NCBI GenBank assembly: GCA_913046025.1 | Contig: CAJWRP010000003.1 | Coordinates: 1 to 16,260, forward strand | Direction of reading: 5' to 3' | Length of the DNA: 16,260 nucleotides | From: an uncultured Chloroflexota bacterium | Lineage (GTDB): Bacteria > Chloroflexota > Dehalococcoidia > SAR202 > UBA11138 | Part shown: in pieces, positions 7,001 to 14,554 of the stretch | Position numbering within the stretch: the first letter of the stretch is position 1 | Layout of the letters: each line of letters opens with the position of its first letter | Position numbers and translations under genes: made by a program | Notes under the pieces: generated by a model | Database searches by the model: none | What the model was told of the DNA's origin: nothing | What the model saw: the letters and a program-made list of their open reading frames with translations, nothing else

Positions 7001-7840
7001 ATGAAGAACGAAGAGGTGCTCGAAAGGCTGGCCGTCGATGGCTGGTGTATTTTCAAGGACGCCATTCCCGGCGACCAGATCGATATGGTACGCCAAACGA
7101 TTCTGTCGGAGGAGGCCAACCAGCGCGAAGAGCACGAGGCTTTTCTTGCGCAGACCCGCGCTCACGGGCATCGCGTCAGCGCCGCAGGAGTGGGCGGGGT
7201 GAAGGGCCTGATCAGCACGATACCTGAAGTAACGTCCTATCTGGCAGACAAGCGCATCATGGCAGCTGCGGGTGCCATATTTGGCAAGTACTTCCGAGTC
7301 TCGACAGTGGGTGGACTGGTCAACTGGCCGGGGACTGAACGGGGCTATTGGCACTCTGACTGGCCATACAATCAGACAGTCGAGTCGCATATCCCGGCAC
7401 CATACCCGGATACGATGATGCACCTGTCGTCGCTGTGGATGCTGACCAGCTTCAGCGCCGAGAACGGCGGGACTCTGATCGTGCCTGGAAGTCACCGCTC
7501 TCCCAACAACCCGTCGGGCGAAAATGGCGTAGACCGGGACGCAATTCATCCCGAGGAGATCAACGTCACAGGCGGTCCCGGCGATGTGGTGATCTATGAC
7601 AGCCGTCTGTGGCACTCAGTGGCGGAAAACAACAGCGACCAGCCTCGAGTCGCCATGAGCGTCCGATACGCCCCGTGGTGGCTCAACCTCAACGTCCAGC
7701 GTGAGGGACATCCGGACCACATCCGGATTGTGGTGGAGACCAAGGGCAAGGACAGCGTAAATCCGACGATTTCAGCTGAGGTACTCGATTCTATTTTACC
7801 CGAGGCCAGACCGCTGTTCGCCCATTGGGTCGAGGGCTAA
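7001..7840 (+). CDS. Phytanoyl-CoA dioxygenase (PhyH) family protein
   Basis: A 279-residue Fe(II)/2-oxoglutarate-dependent oxygenase of the PhyH family, which hydroxylates unactivated carbons of lipids, osmolytes or secondary metabolites in the cytoplasm. The iron triad is visible: His118-x-Asp120 in GYWHSDWPYN and His205 in YDSRLWHSVAEN. Arg216 in QPRVAMSVRY is placed to bind 2-oxoglutarate. The strand GGTLIVPGSHRSPN (156-169) is the usual family core. ATG 7001 is chosen because AGGAG lies seven bases upstream; an in-frame GTG at 6971 lacks a ribosome site. The gene is 56 bases before the gamma-glutamyltranspeptidase start on the same strand and probably shares its transcript. The substrate is unknown. 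Confidence 0.9.
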   Translation: MKNEEVLERLAVDGWCIFKDAIPGDQIDMVRQTILSEEANQREEHEAFLAQTRAHGHRVSAAGVGGVKGLISTIPEVTSYLADKRIMAAAGAIFGKYFRVSTVGGLVNWPGTERGYWHSDWPYNQTVESHIPAPYPDTMMHLSSLWMLTSFSAENGGTLIVPGSHRSPNNPSGENGVDRDAIHPEEINVTGGPGDVVIYDSRLWHSVAENNSDQPRVAMSVRYAPWWLNLNVQREGHPDHIRIVVETKGKDSVNPTISAEVLDSILPEARPLFAHWVEG

Positions 7841-7896
7841 GTTTTTGCTGTGGATTGACCTGCGACAGACCGGGAGCATCGACTGGAGGAACACCG

Positions 7897-9678
7897 ATGA
7901 GTTTGCGGGGAGTCTGGCGGCCCGATAAGAACGAGGTTGTCGCGGCGAATGGCGTCGTGACTGCCATGCACCCCTTGGCAGCGGAAGCTGGCCTGGAGAT
8001 GCTCCGCAAGGGTGGAAACGCCGTTGACGCTGCCGTGGCGACAGGTTTCGCCATCTCTGTCGTTGAGCCGAACAACACCAGCATCGCCGGGGTCGGGTTC
8101 TTGCTCGTCCACCTCGAAACTGGAACTGGTCAATATCCGCCCGGTACTGATCTGGTTATCGAGTTCGGTCCCCGAGCACCAAGTGCTGCTCGACCAGACA
8201 TGTACAAGATCACCGGACCCGGCACCGGCATATCCACATTCGCGGTGGAAGACAACGAGAACGCGGAGGGGTATCGCTCCGTCGCACTTCCGGGAACGGC
8301 CGCTGGGCTCTGCGTCGCCCACGAGCAGCTTGGCAAGCTCCCCCTGGAGCAGGTGATGGAACCAGCGATCCACTTGGCACAAGAGGGCTTCGGCGTGTAC
8401 TGGCTGCTATCCCTAATGATCGGCAGCTCAATGGCCGGCCTCCAGCGACATCCAGGCAGTCGCGAGATATTTCTTCCGAACGGTGCCCCTCCGGACTACA
8501 CCCCAGATCCAAGCTCGCCGAACACCGCCTCCCACAGACTCGTTCAGCGTGATCTGGCCGAGGTGCTTCGGCGCATCGCCAAATCCGGACGCGCCGGGAT
8601 GTACGAGGGAGAGGTCGCCGCGGCAGCCGATGAGGACATGCGCCGCAACGGTGGACTCATCACACGAGATGATCTCGCGAGGTACGAGCCCGCCATCAAG
8701 AAGCCGCTGACGACCAGCTTCCGCGACTACAAGATACTTTCCCCGACCGCGCCTTCCGGTTCATGGACGGCCCTACAGACGCTCAACATCCTCGAAAATT
8801 TCGATCTGCGTTCGATGGGACACAATTCCAAAGAGCACATTCACACATTCGTCGAGGGCTCGCGTCATGCGTTCGCCGACCGATTCCGATACATGGGGGA
8901 TCCGGACTTCGTCGATGTTCCACTCAAGGGCCTGCTGTCCAAGGAGTATGCCAAGCAGATCGCGGGACAGTTGGATGAGGAACGGGCGGCGGTCGAGGCT
9001 ATGTCGAACGAGCCACCGTGGACCTACTTCGCAACACAAGAGATCCACGACCCTTGGCCTCTTGAGGGGAGGCCTCGCCCGTCGGACAGTCCTGTTTCGC
9101 CCACCGATAGCTCCGGTGACTGCACGACGCATCTTGGCGCAGCTGATAACGATGGCAACATTGTCTCGTGCACCCAGACCGCCGTCGGTACGTTTGGTTC
9201 GAGGGTGGTTACGCCGGGACTGGGTTTCATCTGGAACAACGGGATGACATGGTTCAACGCGAAGCCGGGTGCGGCCAACTCCATCGCCCCCTGGAAACGA
9301 CCGCTCGTCAACATGGCCCCGCTGCTCGCAACCAAACAGGGCAAGTCCTACCTGAGTGTGGGCGCACCCGGAGGACGCCAGGTGATCAATGCAAACATCA
9401 ACGTGGCGCTGAATGTCCTCGAGTTCGGTATGGGACCACAGGAAGCCATCACCGTCCCGCGAGCCGACGCCGCAGGGCAGGTGAACCTCGTGGACTCGCG
9501 TTTGGATGGCAGCGTCGTCGAGGCGCTGCGGAACATGGGCCATCGCATCGAGGTAGTCAGCGACATAGAGGCGTGGTATCGGTTCGGCAGGCCATCAGCC
9601 CTTGTGGTCGATCGCGTACACAACGTCCTGCGCGCCGGCACTCACACGCTCCAAACTGCGGAGGCGGTGGGCTTCTAG
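7897..9678 (+). CDS. Gamma-glutamyltranspeptidase family Ntn-hydrolase
   Basis: A 593-residue Ntn-hydrolase of the gamma-glutamyltransferase family. Such proteins cut themselves before a threonine, which then attacks gamma-glutamyl amides (glutathione and relatives) or other acyl-amide substrates. Family marks include VVTAMHPLAAEAGLEML, GGNAVDAAVA near 39-48, the LPGTAAGL loop near 131-138, and the maturation site CTTHLGAADNDGN, making Thr410 the predicted nucleophile. SVGAPGGR further on suits the oxyanion/glycine-rich loop. GGAGGA ends six bases before ATG 7897, which fixes the start; an upstream in-frame extension overlaps the previous stop and is not needed. No signal peptide is seen, so the enzyme appears cytoplasmic, unlike the periplasmic E. 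coli enzyme. Alternative family roles such as cephalosporin or oxamate-type acylase cannot be excluded. Confidence 0.95.
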   Translation: MSLRGVWRPDKNEVVAANGVVTAMHPLAAEAGLEMLRKGGNAVDAAVATGFAISVVEPNNTSIAGVGFLLVHLETGTGQYPPGTDLVIEFGPRAPSAARPDMYKITGPGTGISTFAVEDNENAEGYRSVALPGTAAGLCVAHEQLGKLPLEQVMEPAIHLAQEGFGVYWLLSLMIGSSMAGLQRHPGSREIFLPNGAPPDYTPDPSSPNTASHRLVQRDLAEVLRRIAKSGRAGMYEGEVAAAADEDMRRNGGLITRDDLARYEPAIKKPLTTSFRDYKILSPTAPSGSWTALQTLNILENFDLRSMGHNSKEHIHTFVEGSRHAFADRFRYMGDPDFVDVPLKGLLSKEYAKQIAGQLDEERAAVEAMSNEPPWTYFATQEIHDPWPLEGRPRPSDSPVSPTDSSGDCTTHLGAADNDGNIVSCTQTAVGTFGSRVVTPGLGFIWNNGMTWFNAKPGAANSIAPWKRPLVNMAPLLATKQGKSYLSVGAPGGRQVINANINVALNVLEFGMGPQEAITVPRADAAGQVNLVDSRLDGSVVEALRNMGHRIEVVSDIEAWYRFGRPSALVVDRVHNVLRAGTHTLQTAEAVGF

Positions 9679-9721
9679 AGGTAGGGCACGAAGGAACTTA
9701 CGATCACCCTCGAATGAGATC

Positions 9722-9775
9722 TGGTGCCCAGGAAGGGATTCGAACCCCCACTCCCTTGCAGGAAGCGGTTTTAAG
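9722..9775 (-). tRNA. 3' fragment of tRNA-Leu(UAA), likely an attachment-site remnant
   Basis: On the minus strand the sequence runs from an anticodon loop CTTAAAA (9775-9769, anticodon TAA) through the 3' anticodon stem CCGCT, a 14-base variable arm typical of leucine tRNA, a T-arm with loop TTCGAAT, an acceptor strand CCTGGGC, the discriminator A and CCA (end at 9722). Upstream of the anticodon loop the match fails: the stem side is AGCGA, leaving an A-C mismatch; no D-arm fits; and no GCCCAGG partner for the acceptor occurs. So only the 3' part is present. Such fragments are left when an element integrates into a tRNA gene. With this orientation the element lies at higher coordinates. Confidence 0.8.
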
Positions 9776-9823
9776 TCGCTCAAGAGCGCATCCCCCTGCG
9801 GGTGATGTCCGCCTCGTCAATAG

Positions 9824-10030
9824 CTCTTTGTATCAGATAGACGACTAAGGGGTCTCAGCCTTAGCACATGCCAGTTCTACGAAGGCTATCTTATTAGATT
9901 TGTAAACACTATCGATAAGTCGCTCCTAGATATATCCAAGAGTGATATCGCTACCGTCCTAGCTTCACTGGACTGCAATGCTGGTAGCAAGCACGCCTAC
10001 TTTAGGGTTAAGCTAACCGAGTATTTCTAG
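9824..10030 (+). pseudogene. Tyrosine recombinase (integrase) N-terminal domain remnant
   Basis: An open frame of 68 codons without a start codon and ending in TAG. It reads LRGLSLSTCQFYEGYLIRF, then VNTIDKSLLDISKSDIATVL and ASLDCNAGSKHAYFR. This is the pattern of the SAM-like core-binding domain of phage-type integrases: a TxxxYxxxLxxFxxxV stretch, an ITxxDIxxFLASL helix, then CxxGxKHAYxRxLRxFF. The match breaks after HAYFR, and no catalytic Arg-His-Arg-Tyr domain follows before 10188. The frame begins about 50 bases from the tRNA fragment, the usual place for an integrase gene. It was recognised by eye and cannot be functional. The remaining bases to 10188 hold nothing I can name. Confidence 0.62.
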
Positions 10031-10188
10031 CCCCCGTTTCATTAGCCAGTGAAGATGCGGTGAAGGCATACAAGCCAATAATTCAGAGGAGACTATCTGA
10101 CTACTGGATTATCCCATGGATATGTCTGACTCTAAATCATTGAGCTAACCGCCACTGTCTCAGGCAGTTCCAAACGGCTGGTTCAGAA

Positions 10189-11358
10189 TTAATGTCCCTC
10201 CAGGATATGAGATGCAAGTTGCTCTAAGGCACGTGCCTCGATCGGTGGGTTAGCGATACCACTTCGAACATCCCTGAAATAACGTTCAAGGGGCCGATTG
10301 CGCTCCAGACCCACGCCTCCAACGATTCTCATGGCCAGATCCGTCACGGCAATTGCTGTTTCGATACATCTGACCTTGGTGATGGACACTTCAGGAAGAA
10401 GATTATTTCTCTCCTCCGGGTTTCCCTCCCAGTCCTCGGCACATGAGAACAGGGAACGCCGGGCTACTAGCATCATGGATTCCATTCGTGCCACCTGCTC
10501 ACGGACATGCGGTATCTTAGAGATCGTGTCAGCCGAGCCTGTGGGCTTGCGATTTACTGCGAAATCGACGGCATAGTCAGATGCCGCGTGAGCGATTCCG
10601 AGATTTGCTGCGCTCAGGAGGAGTGGAAACCAGGCAGCACCACTGGGAGACTTGCTCGTTGGTGATGACAGGTTAGACCTAGAAACAAAATTTTCCTCAG
10701 TGACCAACACATCACTGAAAATTATGTCGTGCGATCCACTGGCCCTCATCGACATAGAATCCCAGGTCTCATCAATAGATACTCCGGTGGAATCCATCCT
10801 GACGGCAAGACGAGCGATATCTCCAGTTCCGTCCTCTACCGCAGCTAGCGTGATTGCGTAAGTCAGAATTGGGGAAAGAGTTGCCCAGGTCTTCCTTCCG
10901 TTCAAAACCCATTTTCCATCGGCTGTCTTCGCCAGTGTGGTGGCTGGCCTGCCACCACCTCTCGGCGACCCAAGATCTGGTTCGGAGGCGATGTTGTTGG
11001 CGATTGCGCCGTCCTTGACTACTTCTCGGAAGATTCTGCCTCGTATCTTACCCGGCCAGGCCAGCGCTTCGGATTCTGAACCGATCACCATGTGATGCAT
11101 GCCAACGGAGACAGCTGTGGCCCCGCAACCTTTCCCGATTTCATACTGCGCGAGCGTAATGTCGCTTAGCCCGTGACCTTCCCCTCCCTGCTCCTTTGGC
11201 ACCGTCGCCCGAAGGTAACCTTGATTCCTCATGAAATCAAAATGCTCAATTGGAAATGACCCGTTTCGGTCATGTTCGGCAGCCGTCCGCTCTATTTCCT
11301 TGGAAATAGTCTGCGCGAGATCTATTAGACCCGCCTGTCTTTCATTTTTAGGCCACAT
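10189..11358 (-). CDS. Acyl-CoA dehydrogenase family flavoprotein lacking the usual C-terminal glutamate motif
   Basis: A 389-residue acyl-CoA dehydrogenase fold. N-terminal helices occupy about 1-90; the FAD/acyl middle domain follows with NNIASEPDLGSPRGGG (121-136), GKWVLNGRKTWAT (148-160) and WDSMSMRASGSHDIIFSDV (199-217); the C-terminal helical bundle includes RIVGGVGLERNRPLERYFRD (344-363). In most dehydrogenases of this family a YEGT-type glutamate follows; here the place holds VRSGIANPPIEARALEQL, as in a divergent subgroup. Substrate and even reaction (dehydrogenation or flavin-dependent oxygenation) are therefore open. ATG 11358 has only a weak AGAG upstream. It is the first gene inside the proposed island and is AT-richer than the dehydrogenase at 1-1106. 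Confidence 0.88.
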   Translation of the reverse strand: MWPKNERQAGLIDLAQTISKEIERTAAEHDRNGSFPIEHFDFMRNQGYLRATVPKEQGGEGHGLSDITLAQYEIGKGCGATAVSVGMHHMVIGSESEALAWPGKIRGRIFREVVKDGAIANNIASEPDLGSPRGGGRPATTLAKTADGKWVLNGRKTWATLSPILTYAITLAAVEDGTGDIARLAVRMDSTGVSIDETWDSMSMRASGSHDIIFSDVLVTEENFVSRSNLSSPTSKSPSGAAWFPLLLSAANLGIAHAASDYAVDFAVNRKPTGSADTISKIPHVREQVARMESMMLVARRSLFSCAEDWEGNPEERNNLLPEVSITKVRCIETAIAVTDLAMRIVGGVGLERNRPLERYFRDVRSGIANPPIEARALEQLASHILEGH

Positions 11359-11455
11359 TACTTCTCTTTCTTTTAGGTTTAAAGAATCCTGACCAAATTG
11401 CCGTACCCTTAGTTTGGTGCTCCGAATAAAATTTTATTGGGTAGTTGTAAGTATA

Positions 11456-11675
11456 CTATTAACGCAAATAAGACTATTACGAAGTAGGTGGGTTGAATAT
11501 TTCTTTAGTCCCACCGTTGTACCTAATTCACCATGGGACTCATAGCCGTTAGGTAAGCCACCCACCTCACACACCCTGCCTCTGGAAGCAGTTTAGTCTG
11601 GGTGGCAACAAAAAGCTTGGGCTAGGCTACTATAAGGCTACGGAACTGGTATGTGAATCGCGAAAATGTAGTTAA
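11456..11675. repeat. Dispersed noncoding repeat of about 200 bp, copy A
   Basis: Fills most of the 322-base gap between the transporter and dehydrogenase genes. Ordered blocks shared with copy B are CTATTAACG (11456), GGTGGG...CCCACC (11487-11515), ACCTAATTC, CCATGGGACTCATAGCC, a CCACC block, ACCCTGCCTCTGG (from 11574), a GCTTGGGCTAGG run, AAGGCTACGG, GTGAATCGCG and a closing TTAAG that resembles the start of a new unit. Shared order over about 200 bases shows homology, not chance. No open frame runs through it. Confidence 0.68.
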
Positions 11676-11680
11676 GAGCT

Positions 11681-12913
11681 TTAAGGATGTTGTGACGAAG
11701 GGCTTAGGCGATCTTCCGATACCACCCACACGATCAATACAGCCAGTCCCACAAGGCTACAGCACAGGAGGAAAAAGACGGCTGCTGGCTGCCCTAGGCC
11801 CATAGTTACAGCGATAAGAGGCCATACAAAAGCCCCCGTTAAAAAGGCTAAACGGCTAACTGCCCCATAAATCCCAAACATCTCTCCCAGATTTGACGGA
11901 GAGAGTTGAATGAGTAGTGGTCTATCTGCGGCCCACAAGCCCCCAAAGAAGAGTCCTAGGATGGCACTCAACGGCCACCAAAGCTGATTGCTGAGGTTCA
12001 TCGCTGGGATGCTAAATGCAGCAGCTAGCACCAGTGACCATCCCAATATATTCCATTTTAGAGCATATGCTGGTCCTATTTTGTCAACTATGTACCCCCA
12101 TAACATCGCACCTGGAATGGCAAACACTGTTCCGAGAAGCAATACTAGTTCCACTTCCCTTTCGGTAAAATTCATAGTTTTTAAACCATATAACACAGCG
12201 AATGTTGAAGAGGTAGTCACCGCCACCATATAGAAATAACGCGCAATGAAGTATTTCAGTAATATAGGACTTTGTTTGAAATGGTCCCAACTCCGCTTAA
12301 TTTGATTCCAAGTGGCACTCAACACTATATTTGTTTTGGGTTGTGTGTGCGCCTGGTGCTTTTCGTCAAAGAATATGGTGAGTGGAAGTGCAGCCAGAAT
12401 GTAAATTAATGCAATCCCTAGGAATGCGGAACTGTAATTGGAATTATATTCACTATATTGAAGGGCCACTAATAGCACAACAAGTGAACCCACGTAGCCT
12501 AATCCGATTCCTAGGCCGCCTATTTTACCCCTATTTTCCGAAGTAGAAGCATCTTTCAGCATTGAGTTATATAGAAGTTCAGCCAGGTACACGGATACAA
12601 ATGCTGTAGAGAAAAAGGTCAAGGTACCCATAATTGTACTGCTGAACCCGATCAGAAGAATTGAGATGGTTGCAACAATATTAAGTAGTGTAAATGTTCG
12701 TATCCTGCCTTTTAACTGATCCGTTAAAGCTCCAAGGAAGGGACTAGCTACAAGGACAATAAGCATAGAAACCACTATCGGAAACCCTAGGTCTGCATCG
12801 GTTGTGCCTTGTCTTTCGTTTATCGAGAGCGGTAAGAAGAGACCAACGACTCCCAAGTTGAATACGGTGTTTGCTACGTCGTATAAAGCCCATGAAACAA
12901 CGGATTTGCTCAT
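11681..12913 (-). CDS. MFS transporter, UMF1 (Atg22-like) family
   Basis: A 410-residue inner-membrane carrier with about twelve hydrophobic segments. The N-terminus SVVSWALYDVANTVFNLGVV is the family's usual opening (a WALYDxANT motif), and SENRGKIGGLGIGLGYVGSL (about 129-148) matches the internal GxGxxxGYxG signature. The loop FLGALTDQLKGR (about 59-70) is the MFS A-motif region after helix 2. A hydrophilic central loop (DEKHQAHTQPKTN) divides the two six-helix halves. UMF1 carriers in bacteria have no agreed substrate. Here it sits between a hydrolase and an acyl-CoA dehydrogenase on the same strand, suggesting uptake of the compound they degrade. Long spacers on both sides argue for separate promoters rather than one tight operon. 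Confidence 0.88.
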   Translation of the reverse strand: MSKSVVSWALYDVANTVFNLGVVGLFLPLSINERQGTTDADLGFPIVVSMLIVLVASPFLGALTDQLKGRIRTFTLLNIVATISILLIGFSSTIMGTLTFFSTAFVSVYLAELLYNSMLKDASTSENRGKIGGLGIGLGYVGSLVVLLVALQYSEYNSNYSSAFLGIALIYILAALPLTIFFDEKHQAHTQPKTNIVLSATWNQIKRSWDHFKQSPILLKYFIARYFYMVAVTTSSTFAVLYGLKTMNFTEREVELVLLLGTVFAIPGAMLWGYIVDKIGPAYALKWNILGWSLVLAAAFSIPAMNLSNQLWWPLSAILGLFFGGLWAADRPLLIQLSPSNLGEMFGIYGAVSRLAFLTGAFVWPLIAVTMGLGQPAAVFFLLCCSLVGLAVLIVWVVSEDRLSPSSQHP

Positions 12914-13301
12914 GTAGTAAGGTGCCTAGCTGCGCATTAAGTTGTACTTGGAATGATTTACAAAGCCAAAGGATAGCATCGTCTAGCTTTCTTCATCGCA
13001 CCACTTCTGAATTCTGCCTCTGGAGGCAGTATAGCCTGTCCTAATACTAGAGCGTGGCCATGCCGTGTGAGACAGATGCCTTCTGATACCGCCTCACGGC
13101 GGCATGCGGCAGTTGGATCCTACAAGGAGAAGTTCTTAGTTGGAGACTCGTCGCGACGTTACCGCCAGCACCATATGACCGTCAGGGAACTCAGCGTCGG
13201 CTCTCCTTAACAGTAATTATCTCGGGTCCCGATTTGTGCCACTTTTGCTGATTGACAACATACCGTGTGCCTGAATTCGAGTCCAGCCAGGGCTACCATC
13301 C
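12914..13301. other. Long spacer with a partial copy of the repeat family
   Basis: About 390 bases without a credible gene. At 13014-13040 it carries CTGCCTCTGGAGGCAG followed by TATAGCCTG, the central hairpin of the 200-bp repeat family. The rest shows no alignment to copies A and B that I can follow. A TGTGCCACTTTTGCTGA string at about 13236 resembles the repeat at 1246-1387. A short plus-strand frame near 13120-13250 is codon-like but unidentified. Confidence 0.5.
13014..13029. repeat. Hairpin core shared with repeat copies A and B (copy C)
   Basis: CTGCCTC and GAGGCAG pair perfectly around TG. Copy A has the related core at 11576-11591 (one mismatch in the stem) and copy B at 15976-15990 (a shorter, five-base stem). 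All three are followed by AGTATAG or AGTTTAG. No T-run follows, so this is not an ordinary terminator. Confidence 0.6.
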
Positions 13302-14507
13302 TTATTTAACGGTTTGTTCTCGACTTACCGACGTGAGAAGCTCACAACCGTCTTTAGTCACAACCACGGAGTCAGACATAAATGCACTACCTTGATTAGT
13401 CTCCAATAGCCAGGATAGTAAGTGGAAAACCATCCCTGGGCGTAGTTCCAAATCCGAGTTCGAACGTAATCCCATGGGAACACCACTCCCGGACCAAGCC
13501 GGTGGAAAACCGATCCCAACCATATAACCGCAATGGTGTCGACGATACTCAGAGAATCCGGCTCGGTTCACCGTCTCCTGCCATACCTGATAGACCTCTC
13601 CCGCCTTGAGTCCCGGCTCCATAGCCTCAACTACTGCCTCGATCGCGTCACGACTAGCCGAGAGTACGCTTGCTGTTCCCTTAGGTGGGTCGCCAATGTA
13701 GACAAGGCGTCCAACGGGTGCGTGGTACCGGCGAATACAGCCCGACATTTCAAGGAACAGAATCTCACCTGTCTCGAGCTTGCTTTGGTCCCAGGTTCCG
13801 TGTTCGTGTTCCAACGTTTTGGTGGACCGAATGAAGGGAATAAAGCCTGGGGGGGTGCCTCCACCTTGAATCATCGTCGCGTACACGTTAGCAACGATAT
13901 CAGCCATAGCTACTCCTGGCCCTGCAGCATCAATGGCCGAGCGCATCATATCGTCCGAGATCTTTGCGGCCGCACGCGTGCATTCAATTTCAAGAGGAGA
14001 CTGCACCTCACGACACTCTTCCACTAGGCCTGAGCAATCGCTCCACTTGGCATTCGGGATACCAGCGATTATTCCTTCAGCGACCCCGAGTTGAAAGAAG
14101 TTGCTAGATTTCTCAAGGCCGATTCGCCCGGAGCTTAGCCCCACGTCGTTGATGGTCCTACATACGGCGTCAACCTGCTGGATGAAGGAGCTACGGTCGG
14201 GCACGGTGCCTTCCAAAGAGACCCCTGACCCATCTGAATAGCCAACGTGTTCCACGTCCGGCACCACCAAGTCTCGGACAGTTGCCTTTTCCATGGCCCT
14301 GGTGATGATGAATGGTTGCCCTTCCAGAGGGAAGAGCAGAGCCTGAAAGGCGAAATAGCCTTGATAGTTGAGGCCTGTCATGTAATAGACGTTTTCTGGA
14401 CTTGAGACCAAGCAGGCGTCGAGCTCCTTTCGGGCCATCGCCTGTCGTACACACTCCCACCTTCGCTGGTATTCTTCAATAGGGAAATAGTTAACAGATT
14501 TACTCAT
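13302..14507 (-). CDS. M24 family hydrolase, creatinase/ectoine-hydrolase-like, without the metal ligands
   Basis: A 401-residue protein with the two-domain layout of creatinase and Xaa-Pro peptidases: an N-terminal domain to about 165 (NVYYMTGLNYQGYFAF near 39-54) and the pita-bread domain after it (EVQSPLEIECTRAAAKISDD near 167-186). Metallopeptidases of this clan bind two metals through Asp, Asp, His, Glu and Glu. Here the corresponding places read ILFLEMSGCIRRYHAPVGR (249-267), HHCGYMVGIGFPP (324-336), PGMVFHLLSWL (358-368) and DSVVVTKDGCELL, so most ligands are replaced. That points to the metal-free branch, creatinase or ectoine hydrolase (DoeA/EutD), which cleaves C-N bonds in small guanidino or cyclic amidine compounds. 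The exact substrate is inferred only. ATG 14507 is supported by a nearby promoter; the ribosome site is weak. Confidence 0.85.
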   Translation of the reverse strand: MSKSVNYFPIEEYQRRWECVRQAMARKELDACLVSSPENVYYMTGLNYQGYFAFQALLFPLEGQPFIITRAMEKATVRDLVVPDVEHVGYSDGSGVSLEGTVPDRSSFIQQVDAVCRTINDVGLSSGRIGLEKSSNFFQLGVAEGIIAGIPNAKWSDCSGLVEECREVQSPLEIECTRAAAKISDDMMRSAIDAAGPGVAMADIVANVYATMIQGGGTPPGFIPFIRSTKTLEHEHGTWDQSKLETGEILFLEMSGCIRRYHAPVGRLVYIGDPPKGTASVLSASRDAIEAVVEAMEPGLKAGEVYQVWQETVNRAGFSEYRRHHCGYMVGIGFPPAWSGSGVPMGLRSNSDLELRPGMVFHLLSWLLETNQGSAFMSDSVVVTKDGCELLTSVSREQTVK

Positions 14508-14524
14508 GATTACTTATCTATTCT

Positions 14525-14554
14525 TGTATATTTACACAATATTGTGCCGTTCAA
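14525..14554 (-). promoter_or_regulatory. Promoter with a 12-bp palindrome in the spacer, for the M24 gene
   Basis: On the minus strand TTGAAC (14554-14549), 18 bases, then TATACA (14530-14525). Transcription would start near 14518, only about ten bases before the ATG at 14507, giving a very short leader. CACAATATTGTG (14535-14546) is a perfect palindrome lying wholly between the two elements, the classic place for a repressor to block RNA polymerase. No regulator gene lies next to it. Confidence 0.5.

Noticed and set aside
6860..7615. A 251-codon minus-strand frame over the dioxygenase gene
   Set aside because: Antisense shadow of the PhyH gene, whose iron-binding motifs are on the plus strand; no family match.
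9595..9805. Short frames over the tRNA fragment, one containing PGRDSNPHSLAGS
   Set aside because: RDSNPH-type peptides are a familiar artefact of translating tRNA 3' ends; the RNA explains the sequence.
9722..9860. A complete tRNA-Leu gene
   Set aside because: No D-arm and no 5' acceptor strand complementary to CCTGGGC can be found, and the anticodon stem has an A-C mismatch at its top; only the 3' part is supported.
10080..10188. A fourth copy of the 200-bp repeat upstream of the tRNA-side gene end
   Set aside because: CCCATGG and a CTGTCTCAGGCAG string are vaguely similar, but block order and spacing cannot be aligned convincingly with copies A and B.
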